From Rickettsiales bacterium (lineage in GTDB: Bacteria; Pseudomonadota; Alphaproteobacteria; Rickettsiales; UBA1997): 12,609 bases of DNA. The stretch lies in NCBI GenBank assembly GCA_947455365.1, contig CANGNU010000010.1, forward strand, positions 1 through 12,609. The letters run 5' to 3'. The notes under the pieces were generated by a model. That model was not told the origin of the DNA, did not search any database, and saw only the letters and a program-made list of their open reading frames with translations. Both the position numbers and the translations under genes were made by a program. This document shows positions 6,330-12,609 of this stretch, piece by piece (position 1 is the first letter of the stretch; every line of letters starts with the position of its first letter).

Positions 6330-7008
6330 TTGGTTGCGCTGCATTTGCAGATTTAAACCCCAGCGCCACCAAATAAACCTCGGAAGAGTCTTTGCGCGAA
6401 GATTCTGGCTTGAAATAATTCACCTTCTCAAAATTTTTGCGCAGAATTTTTACTAAATCATCAGAATTTCCGCCTTGAAAAAGCTTGCCAACAAAACAGC
6501 CGCCTTTGCTCAAGATTTTTTCTGCCAACAGCAGCGCATCTTCCAACAAAGTGATAATTCGTAAATGGTCGAGAGAAGCGTCGCCTGTAGTGTTGGCAGC
6601 CATGTCAGAAAGGACAATATCGCAGCCATCACGGCCAGTTTGTTCGCGCAATAATTCAAGAATTTTTTCTGGAGCGTCTTCGGCAAGAAAATCTTGCTGG
6701 ATAAATTTTACACCGGGAATGGCGTCCATTTGCAGTAAATCAAGGGCGACAACTTTTCCGGCGCCAACTTTTTCAACGGCAATTTGGCTCCAACCACCCG
6801 GAGCGGCGCCAAGATCAACAGTAACTTTGCCTTTTTTGAGAATTTTAAATTTGGTGTCAATTTCAATCAGCTTGAAAGCAGCGCGGGAGCGGTATCCAGC
6901 GTCTTGCGCCTTTTTAACGAATGGGTCGTTAATTTGCCGCAGCAGCCATTTTTGCGAGGATTTTTTCAGGCGTTTGGCTTTTTTCAGCGAGTTAACTTTT
7001 CTGGGCAT
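6298..7008 (-). CDS. rlmE: 23S rRNA (uridine-2'-O-)methyltransferase
   Basis: RlmE (FtsJ/RrmJ) methylates the ribose of U2552 (E. coli numbering) in the A-loop of 23S rRNA, a late step in 50S assembly. At 236 residues it is slightly longer than E. coli RrmJ (209). The SAM site DLGAAPGGW is at 65-73. The catalytic K-D-K-E tetrad is intact: K46 (SRAAFKL), D135 (LSDMA), K175 (VGKLF) and E210 (SSEVY). A basic N-terminus (1-20) suits rRNA binding. The start ATG at 7008 has no Shine-Dalgarno. The gene follows guaA in the same direction after 71 bp, with an inverted repeat between. Its last 32 bp overlap the convergent aminotransferase, so its C-terminal tail may have been remodelled. A deleted second copy lies at 4100-4205. 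Confidence 0.95.
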   Translation of the reverse strand: MPRKVNSLKKAKRLKKSSQKWLLRQINDPFVKKAQDAGYRSRAAFKLIEIDTKFKILKKGKVTVDLGAAPGGWSQIAVEKVGAGKVVALDLLQMDAIPGVKFIQQDFLAEDAPEKILELLREQTGRDGCDIVLSDMAANTTGDASLDHLRIITLLEDALLLAEKILSKGGCFVGKLFQGGNSDDLVKILRKNFEKVNYFKPESSRKDSSEVYLVALGFKSANAAQPIKNEKPRLSD

Positions 7009-7024
7009 TGGTTTTTATATTTTT

Positions 7025-7069
7025 ATTTATCGGCTAAAATGAGTTTACGGCTAATTTTAGCCGATAAAT
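7025..7069. repeat. three-armed inverted repeat between guaA and rlmE
   Basis: ATTTATCGGCTAAAAT (7025-7040) and ATTTTAGCCGATAAAT (7054-7069) form a perfect 16-bp inverted repeat with a 13-base loop. A second, mutually exclusive hairpin lies on the right side, CGGCTA-ATTT-TAGCCG (7049-7064), because the loop repeats the CGGCTA arm. No T-run follows on the minus strand, so it is not a standard terminator for guaA. It could be an attenuator-like switch, an mRNA stabiliser between guaA and rlmE, or a DNA-binding site. Confidence 0.7.
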
Positions 7070-7079
7070 GCGTAAAAAT

Positions 7080-8690
7080 TTATTCCCACTCAATAGTGCC
7101 GGGAGGCTTAGAGGTGTAGTCGTAAACCACCCTGTTAATACCACGAACTTCGTTGATAATTCGCGTCGTAACATTGCATAAAAATTCTGATTCAAAGCGA
7201 TAAACATCGGCGGTCATGCCATCGATAGAAGTAACGGCGCGTAAGGCTAGCACATTTTCATAAGTGCGGCCATCGCCCATTACACCGACGGTTTTTACAG
7301 GAAGAAGTACCGAGAATGCTTGCCAAATCTCGTTGTAGAGGCCAGCTTTGCGAATTTCGTCAATGTAGATTGCGTCAGCTTCTTGCAAAACTTTAACCCG
7401 CGCTTCAGAAATTTCGCCAAGAATTCTGATGGCTAATCCCGGACCGGGAAAGGGGTGGCGACCAACTACCAATTCAGGTAGGCCAAGCTCGCGACCTAGT
7501 TCGCGCACTTCATCTTTAAACAGCAGCCTTACGGGCTCTAGCAGTTTCAGCTTCATGTCTTTGGGTAAGCCTCCAACATTATGGTGTGATTTTATGGTGT
7601 GGCTGGCGCCTTTACTAGGGTGGGCTGACTCAATTACATCGGGGTACAAGGTGCCTTGCGCAAGAAAATCTACATCTTTAATTTTGGCAGATTCTTTATC
7701 AAAAACCTCAATGAAAGTTTTGCCAATAATTTTGCGTTTTTGTTCAGGGTCAGAAATGCCTGCAAGCTTAGAAAAGAAAAGCGCCTTGGCATCAACATAA
7801 ACCAAGTTTATTTTAAAATTTTTAGCAAAAACGGTTTTTACTTCTTCTGCTTCGCCTTTGCGCAACAGGCCGTGATCGACAAAAATGCAGGTTAATTGCT
7901 TGCCAATTGCCTCATTAATTAATGCCGCAACAACAGATGAATCGACGCCACCACTAAGCCCGCAGATTACATGTTTATTACCAACGGTTTCTTTAATGCG
8001 AACAATTTCTTCATCTTTGAAGTTGCTCATATTCCAACTTGGCTTGCATTTGGCAATGTTGACGACGAAATTTTTCAGCATGGTTTTGCCATCGAGAGAG
8101 TGCACCACTTCTGGGTGGAATTGCACCCCATAAATTCTGCGCTCTTCATCAGAAATGGCAGCGAATGGCGCGTTGCTTGACTTGGCAATGGGTTTGAAGC
8201 CAGCAGGAATTTTTTCTACTTTGTCGCCGTGGCTCATCCACACTTGGCTGAGGCGCTTTGCATTGGCAATTTTTTCAAGGCCAGATTTTTTAGTGATAGC
8301 CTTTCCAACCACTGTTTTGGCGGCTTTACCAACGCCTTTGAATAAAAGCGAGTCAGAAATAACTTCAATAAAGGCTTTACCAAATTCGCGCTCAGAAGCC
8401 TCGCCAACCTTGCCGCCCAAGCTGTGGCAGATTAATTGTTGACCATAACAAATGCCTAAAACTGGCACACCAAGCTCAAATATTTTTTTATCAACTTGGG
8501 GCGCGCCTTCAGCGTAGACTGACTCTGGCCCACCTGATAAAATTATTGCACTAGGGGCAATTTCAAGAATTTCGCTAAATTTAATGTCAGGATTTTTTAC
8601 TTCAGAATAAACATGAAGCTCGCGGATTCTACGGGCGATTAGTTGTGTAACTTGACTGCCAAAATCGATGATGAGAATTGTATTATTCAC
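7080..8690 (-). CDS. guaA: GMP synthase (glutamine-hydrolysing)
   Basis: The enzyme converts XMP, ATP and glutamine to GMP, the last step of guanine nucleotide synthesis. The 536-residue product carries an N-terminal class I glutamine amidotransferase with GICYGQQ (79-85, nucleophile C81) and VQFHPE (189-194, H192 and E194). The ATP pyrophosphatase domain follows, with P-loop LSGGVDSS (245-252). The dimerisation domain ends in the typical PPGTIEWE. All catalytic residues are present. The stretch before WMSHGD (about 118-148) looks longer than in E. coli GuaA (525 residues), which may explain the extra length. It starts divergently from the permease with 82 bp between, where a good sigma-70 site is visible. 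It is the probable first gene of a guaA-rlmE transcript. Confidence 0.97.
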   Translation of the reverse strand: MNNTILIIDFGSQVTQLIARRIRELHVYSEVKNPDIKFSEILEIAPSAIILSGGPESVYAEGAPQVDKKIFELGVPVLGICYGQQLICHSLGGKVGEASEREFGKAFIEVISDSLLFKGVGKAAKTVVGKAITKKSGLEKIANAKRLSQVWMSHGDKVEKIPAGFKPIAKSSNAPFAAISDEERRIYGVQFHPEVVHSLDGKTMLKNFVVNIAKCKPSWNMSNFKDEEIVRIKETVGNKHVICGLSGGVDSSVVAALINEAIGKQLTCIFVDHGLLRKGEAEEVKTVFAKNFKINLVYVDAKALFFSKLAGISDPEQKRKIIGKTFIEVFDKESAKIKDVDFLAQGTLYPDVIESAHPSKGASHTIKSHHNVGGLPKDMKLKLLEPVRLLFKDEVRELGRELGLPELVVGRHPFPGPGLAIRILGEISEARVKVLQEADAIYIDEIRKAGLYNEIWQAFSVLLPVKTVGVMGDGRTYENVLALRAVTSIDGMTADVYRFESEFLCNVTTRIINEVRGINRVVYDYTSKPPGTIEWE

Positions 8691-8711
8691 GCTGATAAAA
8701 GTTGTTGAAAA

Positions 8712-8765
8712 TAATCTAATGCAGGTGATTGTAGGTTTAATCTAATTTTTTTCAATCATTAATCT
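8712..8765. repeat. TAATCT direct repeats in the divergent guaA/permease region
   Basis: TAATCTAAT occurs at 8712-8720 and 8738-8746, and TAATCT again at 8760-8765. The start-to-start spacings are 26 and 22 bp. The middle copy sits in the spacer of the guaA promoter. They could be a regulator's sites for one or both divergent genes, or chance in AT-rich DNA. Confidence 0.3.
8728..8755 (-). promoter_or_regulatory. sigma-70-type promoter for guaA
   Basis: On the minus strand TTGAAA (8750-8755) is followed by a 16-bp spacer and TACAAT (8728-8733), each one base off consensus. The predicted transcript would begin near 8721 and leave a leader of about 30 nt before the guaA ATG. No other site in this gap is as good. 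Confidence 0.5.
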
Positions 8766-8772
8766 TGTAAAA

Positions 8773-10317
8773 ATGTCTGCTACAAAAAATAAATTAACTA
8801 CTTTGCAATTAATGCTGATGTCAACTGGCGGCATGATTGGCGCGGGTTGGCTCTTTTCGCCTTATTATGGCTTTCAAACTGCAGGGGTCGGCGTGCTGCT
8901 CTCTTGGCTGATTGTCGCCATTTTAACTTTAATTATTGGCATTGCTTTTGCCGAGGTGGTAACGCTTATACCCATTGTTGGCGGGCTTTCGCGCTTTATT
9001 GGCATTACGCATAATCGCACAATTGCTTTTATATTTTTGGTGCTGGGTTGGTTGAGTTATGTGGTTTATTTGCCACTCGAAGCGCAATCGGCAATTCAAT
9101 ATTTAAGTTTTTGGCATAAAGATTTAGTGGTGCAAGGCGATGGCGGAGCTACTCTCAGTAAGCTTGGACTTGCTGTTGCTTTTGCAATAATTATTCTACT
9201 TACTTGGTTCAACAGCTTTTTATTGAAGAATGTGGCGCGGGTAAATTTTCCCGTCAGCATCTGGAAAATTCTTGTGCCAGTAGGCATTGCGTGGTTGTTG
9301 ATTATTTTATTTGGCAATTGGGAAAATGTAAAATTGGCCAATTTGCATCATGAATTTTCAATGGAAAAAGTGCTGCTGGCCATCACTTCTAGCGGTATTG
9401 CTTTTGCTTTTACGGGCTTTCAAAATGGTTTAATTTTGGCAAATAGCGCAAGTAATCCGAAGAAAGCTTTGCCTTACTCGCTGTTCGCTCCAATCATTAT
9501 TGGATTTATTTTATACAGCTCACTTTCGTTAATTTATATCACTTGTTTGGGCGATAAAGAATTAGCTATGGGCAGTGCTGCGCCTTTGCTGGGCGTGGTT
9601 TCGCTGTTTGGCATTCATACTATTATTACCGTATTATTTATTGACGCAGTCATTGCGCCACTAGGCACCGCCAATGTTTACACCGCTGCCACTGCGCGCA
9701 TTTTATATGGCCTTGCCAAAGATTTTTTCCCAAAAAGTTTGCTCAATAAAGTGAATAAATTTTCGGCACCAGTTTATTGTCTATGGCTCAACGCGCTAGT
9801 CGGCGCCTGCTTTCTGCTGCCTTTTCCAACTTGGCAGCAATTGGTCGATTTTCTCTCATCAATTGTAATTTTTTCTTATCTTGCCGGCCCCATTGCATTG
9901 CTGGTTTTGCGCCAAGATTTTCCACATTTGCCGCGGCCGTTTAAAGTGTTGCAGCATAAATTGGTAGGCTATGCCGGCTTTACTTGCTGTAGTCTTCTAG
10001 TCTATTGGTCAAGCTTCAATAATTTGCTTTATTTAACTGCGTTAGTTGTAGCGATTATTATTGGACATAATTTTTTCATTGATAAAAAACCGGCGAAAAT
10101 ATTTAGTGCGTTGAAAGAAAATTTCTTCGTCATCGGCTATTTGCTTGCTTTGGTGGCAGTTAAATATCTGCACAAAATTCAATTAGTAACCTTTCCAATT
10201 GACGATTTGCTAGTGGTAATAATTGCTTGCGCCGCCTGCAAAATTTTTGTGTCAAATAAAGTTGACAAGGTAGAAATTGAGAAAAATTTGCAAAAAATTG
10301 CTATTGAAAATAGCTAG
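8773..10317 (+). CDS. APC-superfamily amino-acid permease
   Basis: This 514-residue inner-membrane transporter has 12 or more hydrophobic segments. It opens with the typical APC first helix, STGGMIGAGWLF (17-28), whose G-rich break lies at the substrate site. An AEVVTLIPIVGG element follows (near 60-71; consensus 'AE-x-x-x-x-P-x-GG'). The helix-6 region FAFTGFQNGLILANSASNP (near 212-230) has Asn where many relatives have Glu of 'E-x-x-NP'. Bacterial relatives carry amino acids by cation symport, some for aspartate or other polar substrates; substrate here is not predictable. The ATG is preceded by TTGTAAAA, without a Shine-Dalgarno. It is divergent to guaA and convergent with gpsA, 30 bp apart. 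Uptake of amino acids would suit a host-associated, auxotrophic lifestyle (inference). Confidence 0.88.
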   Translation: MSATKNKLTTLQLMLMSTGGMIGAGWLFSPYYGFQTAGVGVLLSWLIVAILTLIIGIAFAEVVTLIPIVGGLSRFIGITHNRTIAFIFLVLGWLSYVVYLPLEAQSAIQYLSFWHKDLVVQGDGGATLSKLGLAVAFAIIILLTWFNSFLLKNVARVNFPVSIWKILVPVGIAWLLIILFGNWENVKLANLHHEFSMEKVLLAITSSGIAFAFTGFQNGLILANSASNPKKALPYSLFAPIIIGFILYSSLSLIYITCLGDKELAMGSAAPLLGVVSLFGIHTIITVLFIDAVIAPLGTANVYTAATARILYGLAKDFFPKSLLNKVNKFSAPVYCLWLNALVGACFLLPFPTWQQLVDFLSSIVIFSYLAGPIALLVLRQDFPHLPRPFKVLQHKLVGYAGFTCCSLLVYWSSFNNLLYLTALVVAIIIGHNFFIDKKPAKIFSALKENFFVIGYLLALVAVKYLHKIQLVTFPIDDLLVVIIACAACKIFVSNKVDKVEIEKNLQKIAIENS

Positions 10318-10347
10318 GAAGGGCGTCGCTTGACAGGCTGTTTGTCG

Positions 10348-11352
10348 TTACAAAATATGCGCAAATAATGCCGCAGTAATTTCTTTTTTAACTTGCTCTT
10401 GCGATAATTTTTCTTGCAGAATTTTTGCAATAGCTTGACAAAGTGGCAATTTTAATTGCAGTTTTGCAGCTAGGCGGTTCAAGGCCTCAGCGTTGATTGC
10501 ACCTTCATAAGTTTTTCCACCATTTAACAATTCTTGCGCATTTCTTCCTTGCGCAATTTGCATTCCCAAAGAATTATTGCGCGATTTTGTCGAAGCGCAA
10601 GTTAAGAAAATGTCGCCAAAACCCGCGGCGCTGTTGACTTCTCCCTTGCTGTTAAATTTCTCGCATAATGTTTTAATTTCAGCAATGCCTTGCAGCACCA
10701 ACGCTGCCTTAGTATTTTGCCCCAACTCAAGCCCATCAACAATGCCGCAACCAATGGCCATAATGTTTTTGACGATGCCGCAAATTTCTGCCGCCACAAC
10801 ATCTGATGAAATTTCTGTGTGAAAATTTTTATTTTGTAAAAGTTGCGCAACCTCTGCCGCAAAATTTTTGTCATCGGCGGCAACCGTTGTTATTGTAAGC
10901 GCGCCACTTGCAACTTCTGCCGCAAAATTTGGCCCCGATAAAGTTGCGTAATTTTTTTGCGGTAAAATTTCTGCAATAATTTGGTGGAAAAATTTTAACG
11001 AAGAGCTTTCTAAACCCTTGCTACATATGATTAAACCACATGATGGTTTTAAATTTATTGCGGCAATTTTTTGTAACAATTCTGCAGTAACATTTGATGG
11101 CGTCACAACAAAAATAAAATCGGCCAGCACAGCTTCTTCTGCAAGCTTTGACGAAGATTTTAGATTGTAAGATAAAGCAATATTTGGTAAAAATTTTTGA
11201 TTAGAATGCTGTTGATTAATTTCATCGCAAATTTCGGTTTTATTGGCAATTAAACAAACTTCTCTTGCAGAATTATTTTGCGCCAATAAGTTAGCCAGCG
11301 CCGTTCCCCAAGCGCCCGCACCAACAACAATAATTTTTTTTTCTTTCAACAT
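10348..11352 (-). CDS. gpsA: glycerol-3-phosphate dehydrogenase [NAD(P)+]
   Basis: The enzyme reduces dihydroxyacetone phosphate to sn-glycerol-3-phosphate, the backbone for phospholipids. The 334-residue product is normal in length. It shows the Rossmann motif VVGAGAWGTALA (9-20), ICSKGLE (109-115, K112), LSGPNFAAEVA (138-148), the catalytic-lysine helix GIVKNIMAIG (192-201, K195), GFGDIFLTC (244-252), and SRN (257-259) for the substrate phosphate. No key residue is missing. The ATG begins just before the first strand. Only 14 bp separate it from the divergent dat start, so its promoter must lie inside dat. It is convergent with the permease, and no clear terminator lies in the 30-bp gap. 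Confidence 0.95.
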   Translation of the reverse strand: MLKEKKIIVVGAGAWGTALANLLAQNNSAREVCLIANKTEICDEINQQHSNQKFLPNIALSYNLKSSSKLAEEAVLADFIFVVTPSNVTAELLQKIAAINLKPSCGLIICSKGLESSSLKFFHQIIAEILPQKNYATLSGPNFAAEVASGALTITTVAADDKNFAAEVAQLLQNKNFHTEISSDVVAAEICGIVKNIMAIGCGIVDGLELGQNTKAALVLQGIAEIKTLCEKFNSKGEVNSAAGFGDIFLTCASTKSRNNSLGMQIAQGRNAQELLNGGKTYEGAINAEALNRLAAKLQLKLPLCQAIAKILQEKLSQEQVKKEITAALFAHIL

Positions 11353-11366
11353 TTTATAAAATTTTT

Positions 11367-12233
11367 ATGAATAATGCGCGCATCAGTTTCTTAAATGGCC
11401 AGTTTCTGCAACATGACAAGGCCTTTGTTCATATTGAAGATCGCGGATTTCAATTTGCCGATGCAGTTTACGAGGTAATTCTTTGTCATCAAGGAAAATT
11501 GATCGATGCCGATTGGCACTTGCAGCGATTGATGCGCAGCCTAAACGAAATTAAAATTATTCACAATTTTTCTGCTGAGCAATTAAAAAAAATCATGCAT
11601 GAATTATTGCAAAAAAATAATTTGCATGACGCCTCAATCTATCTACAAATTACTCGCGGAGCCACCAACCGCGTGCCTTGGTGCCCCAAAGATTTAACCC
11701 CAACAATTGTCATGACGGTTTCTCCCGCCAAAAAATTTACCGCAGAAGAATTTGAGCAAGGCCTAAGTTTAATGACTCACGAAGATATTCGTTGGCATCG
11801 CTGCGACATTAAAACTGTAGGGCTGCTGGCTTCAACCCTCATCAACCAAAAAGCCAAAGATGCAGGTTTTAATGATGCGCTTTTTGTGCGCGACGGCATT
11901 GTAACTGAAGGAACTTTCGCTAACTTTTTTATCATTGATAATAACGATAATGTCATTACCAAAAAAGCTGATGCGATAGAGCCCGATGGCCTTATTTTAG
12001 AAGGCATTACAAGAAATAGAATTTTTGATTTAGCGCAAAAAAATGGCCTGAATTTTATTGAGAAAAATTTTGGCGTTGATGAAGTTTTTGCTGCAAAAGA
12101 AGCGTTTTTGAGCAGCTCTACTTTAATGATTCGACCAGTTGTGAAGATAGACAACAAGCCGATTGGCGAGGGTAAAGTAGGAAATGTTACGCGCAAGTTG
12201 AGTGAGTTTTATAAGGAGTTTTTACTGGCGTAG
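11367..12233 (+). CDS. dat: D-amino-acid aminotransferase (class IV PLP enzyme)
   Basis: This 288-residue fold-type IV aminotransferase fits D-alanine/D-amino-acid transaminases, which interconvert D-alanine and D-glutamate with pyruvate and 2-oxoglutarate and feed peptidoglycan. It begins with FLNGQFLQHDKAFVHIEDRG (8-27), then FADAVYEV (30-37, Tyr35). RGATNR (97-102), DIKTVGLLAS (147-156, PLP lysine K149), VTEGTFANFF (179-188, E181) and LEGITRN (211-217) follow in order. The class includes branched-chain aminotransferases and aminodeoxychorismate lyase; the VYEV and RGAT..R patterns favour a D-amino-acid enzyme, but specificity is inferred. The start is unambiguous from the family's N-terminus, although no Shine-Dalgarno can fit in the 14-bp gap to gpsA. 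Confidence 0.85.
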   Translation: MNNARISFLNGQFLQHDKAFVHIEDRGFQFADAVYEVILCHQGKLIDADWHLQRLMRSLNEIKIIHNFSAEQLKKIMHELLQKNNLHDASIYLQITRGATNRVPWCPKDLTPTIVMTVSPAKKFTAEEFEQGLSLMTHEDIRWHRCDIKTVGLLASTLINQKAKDAGFNDALFVRDGIVTEGTFANFFIIDNNDNVITKKADAIEPDGLILEGITRNRIFDLAQKNGLNFIEKNFGVDEVFAAKEAFLSSSTLMIRPVVKIDNKPIGEGKVGNVTRKLSEFYKEFLLA

Positions 12234-12337
12234 TTTGAGATTCATTTTTTTATGGTAGCGTGTTTCTTGAGGTTTTGTTGATAGCTTCTTGTGGTGCATT
12301 AATTGCAATAGGCCTTGTTGCAAAGTTCTTCCGTGGC
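12234..12337. other. intergenic stretch with no recognised gene
   Basis: This AT-rich spacer follows dat. I see no terminator hairpin with a U-tract, no ORF of useful length and no RNA gene. It leads straight into the palindromic repeat. Confidence 0.5.
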
Positions 12338-12461
12338 GGTGCAAACCCCCACTGACCATGCTCTGCCCCTCAGACAGCTGAACCCATCAAGTATTTATGC
12401 AAGCGTAGCTTGCGATGGTTTCAGAACTCGGTTCAGAGCATGGTCAGTTGGTGTTTGTACC
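12338..12461. repeat. palindromic repeat unit with 28-bp imperfect terminal inverted repeats
   Basis: 12338-12365 and 12434-12461 are inverted copies with three mismatches in 28 bp; the inner 15 (ACTGACCATGCTCTG) are perfect. Nested inside are TGAACCCATC/GATGGTTTCA (12379-12388, 12414-12423, one mismatch) and the hairpin GCAAGC-GTA-GCTTGC (12399-12413). The unit can thus fold into one long interrupted hairpin. There is no ORF that looks real. It resembles miniature palindromic elements of the kind known in Rickettsia and other genomes, though I cannot assign a family. Confidence 0.75.
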
Positions 12462-12609
12462 TGCGAGAGTATGAGGTTTTCTTGCTTTTTTTTGCACTTC
12501 CAGCATTCCATCAAGCCAAGGGGGAAGCGCTCTGAACCGAGTTCTGAAACCATCGCAAGCTACGCTTGCATAAATACTTGATGGGTTCAGCTGTCTGAGG
12601 GGCAGAGCA
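12359..12609. repeat. perfect 81-bp inverted repeat reaching the window end
   Basis: 12359-12439 and 12529-12609 are exact inverted copies of 81 bp, separated by 89 bp. The left arm is the interior of the palindromic unit at 12338-12461. The right arm runs to the last base and may extend further, so a second complete unit in opposite orientation may follow. The 89-bp centre (12440-12528) contains the right end of the first unit and otherwise nothing recognisable. Confidence 0.9.

Noticed and set aside
6485..7042. 185-residue plus-strand frame opposite rlmE
   Set aside because: Shadow of rlmE, whose catalytic motifs all lie on the minus strand.
7025..7069. Rho-independent terminator for guaA
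   Set aside because: No T-run follows the stem on the minus strand.
10318..10347. Terminator between the permease and gpsA
   Set aside because: Only a 4-bp stem (GACA/TGTC) can form, with no adequate U-tract.
12315..12581. 88-residue open frame on the plus strand
   Set aside because: It runs through the palindromic repeat. Its composition follows the inverted copies and it has no protein-like motif.

Overview
The window reads as a piece of an AT-rich alphaproteobacterial chromosome. The DnaK protein looks alphaproteobacterial: a conserved '[15 protein letters not shown]' stretch, and a tail ending in [12 protein letters not shown]. The low GC, short spacers, mostly Shine-Dalgarno-less starts, gene scraps and a palindromic repeat would fit a host-associated lineage such as Rickettsiales or Holosporales. 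That placement is inference. No rRNA, tRNA, CRISPR array, integrase or transposase gene is visible.

Layout. Housekeeping genes dominate: folP (43-870, +), dnaK (950-2914, +, with a strong terminator), rlmE (6298-7008, -), guaA (7080-8690, -), an APC-family amino-acid permease (8773-10317, +), gpsA (10348-11352, -) and a D-amino-acid aminotransferase gene (11367-12233, +).

Between dnaK and rlmE lies an accessory stretch (2967-6329). It holds a small conserved-type protein (2993-3319), a DUF3800 protein with an RNase H-like signature (3358-3984), a compact inverted-repeat structure (3986-4052), a scrambled graveyard of rlmE and dnaK fragments ending in its own terminator (4100-4389), an unrecognised helical protein (4420-4875), and an overlapping fold-type I PLP aminotransferase homologue with altered active-site positions (4848-6329). 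The dnaK 3' end is present twice, with 37 identical bases, 1415 bp apart. The two copies bracket the DUF3800 cassette.

The right end (12338-12609) is a nested palindromic repeat: a 28-bp imperfect inverted repeat encloses sequence that reappears as a perfect 81-bp inverted copy running to the last base. The window probably stops at a repeat that broke the assembly.

The housekeeping genes are a mixed set (folate, chaperone, 23S rRNA methylation, GMP, phospholipid precursor, D-amino acids) and do not form one pathway. The best candidates for something undescribed are the small protein plus DUF3800 cassette framed by duplicated dnaK ends, the structured intergenic element behind it, and the helical protein plus atypical aminotransferase pair. 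None shows a proven function from sequence alone.
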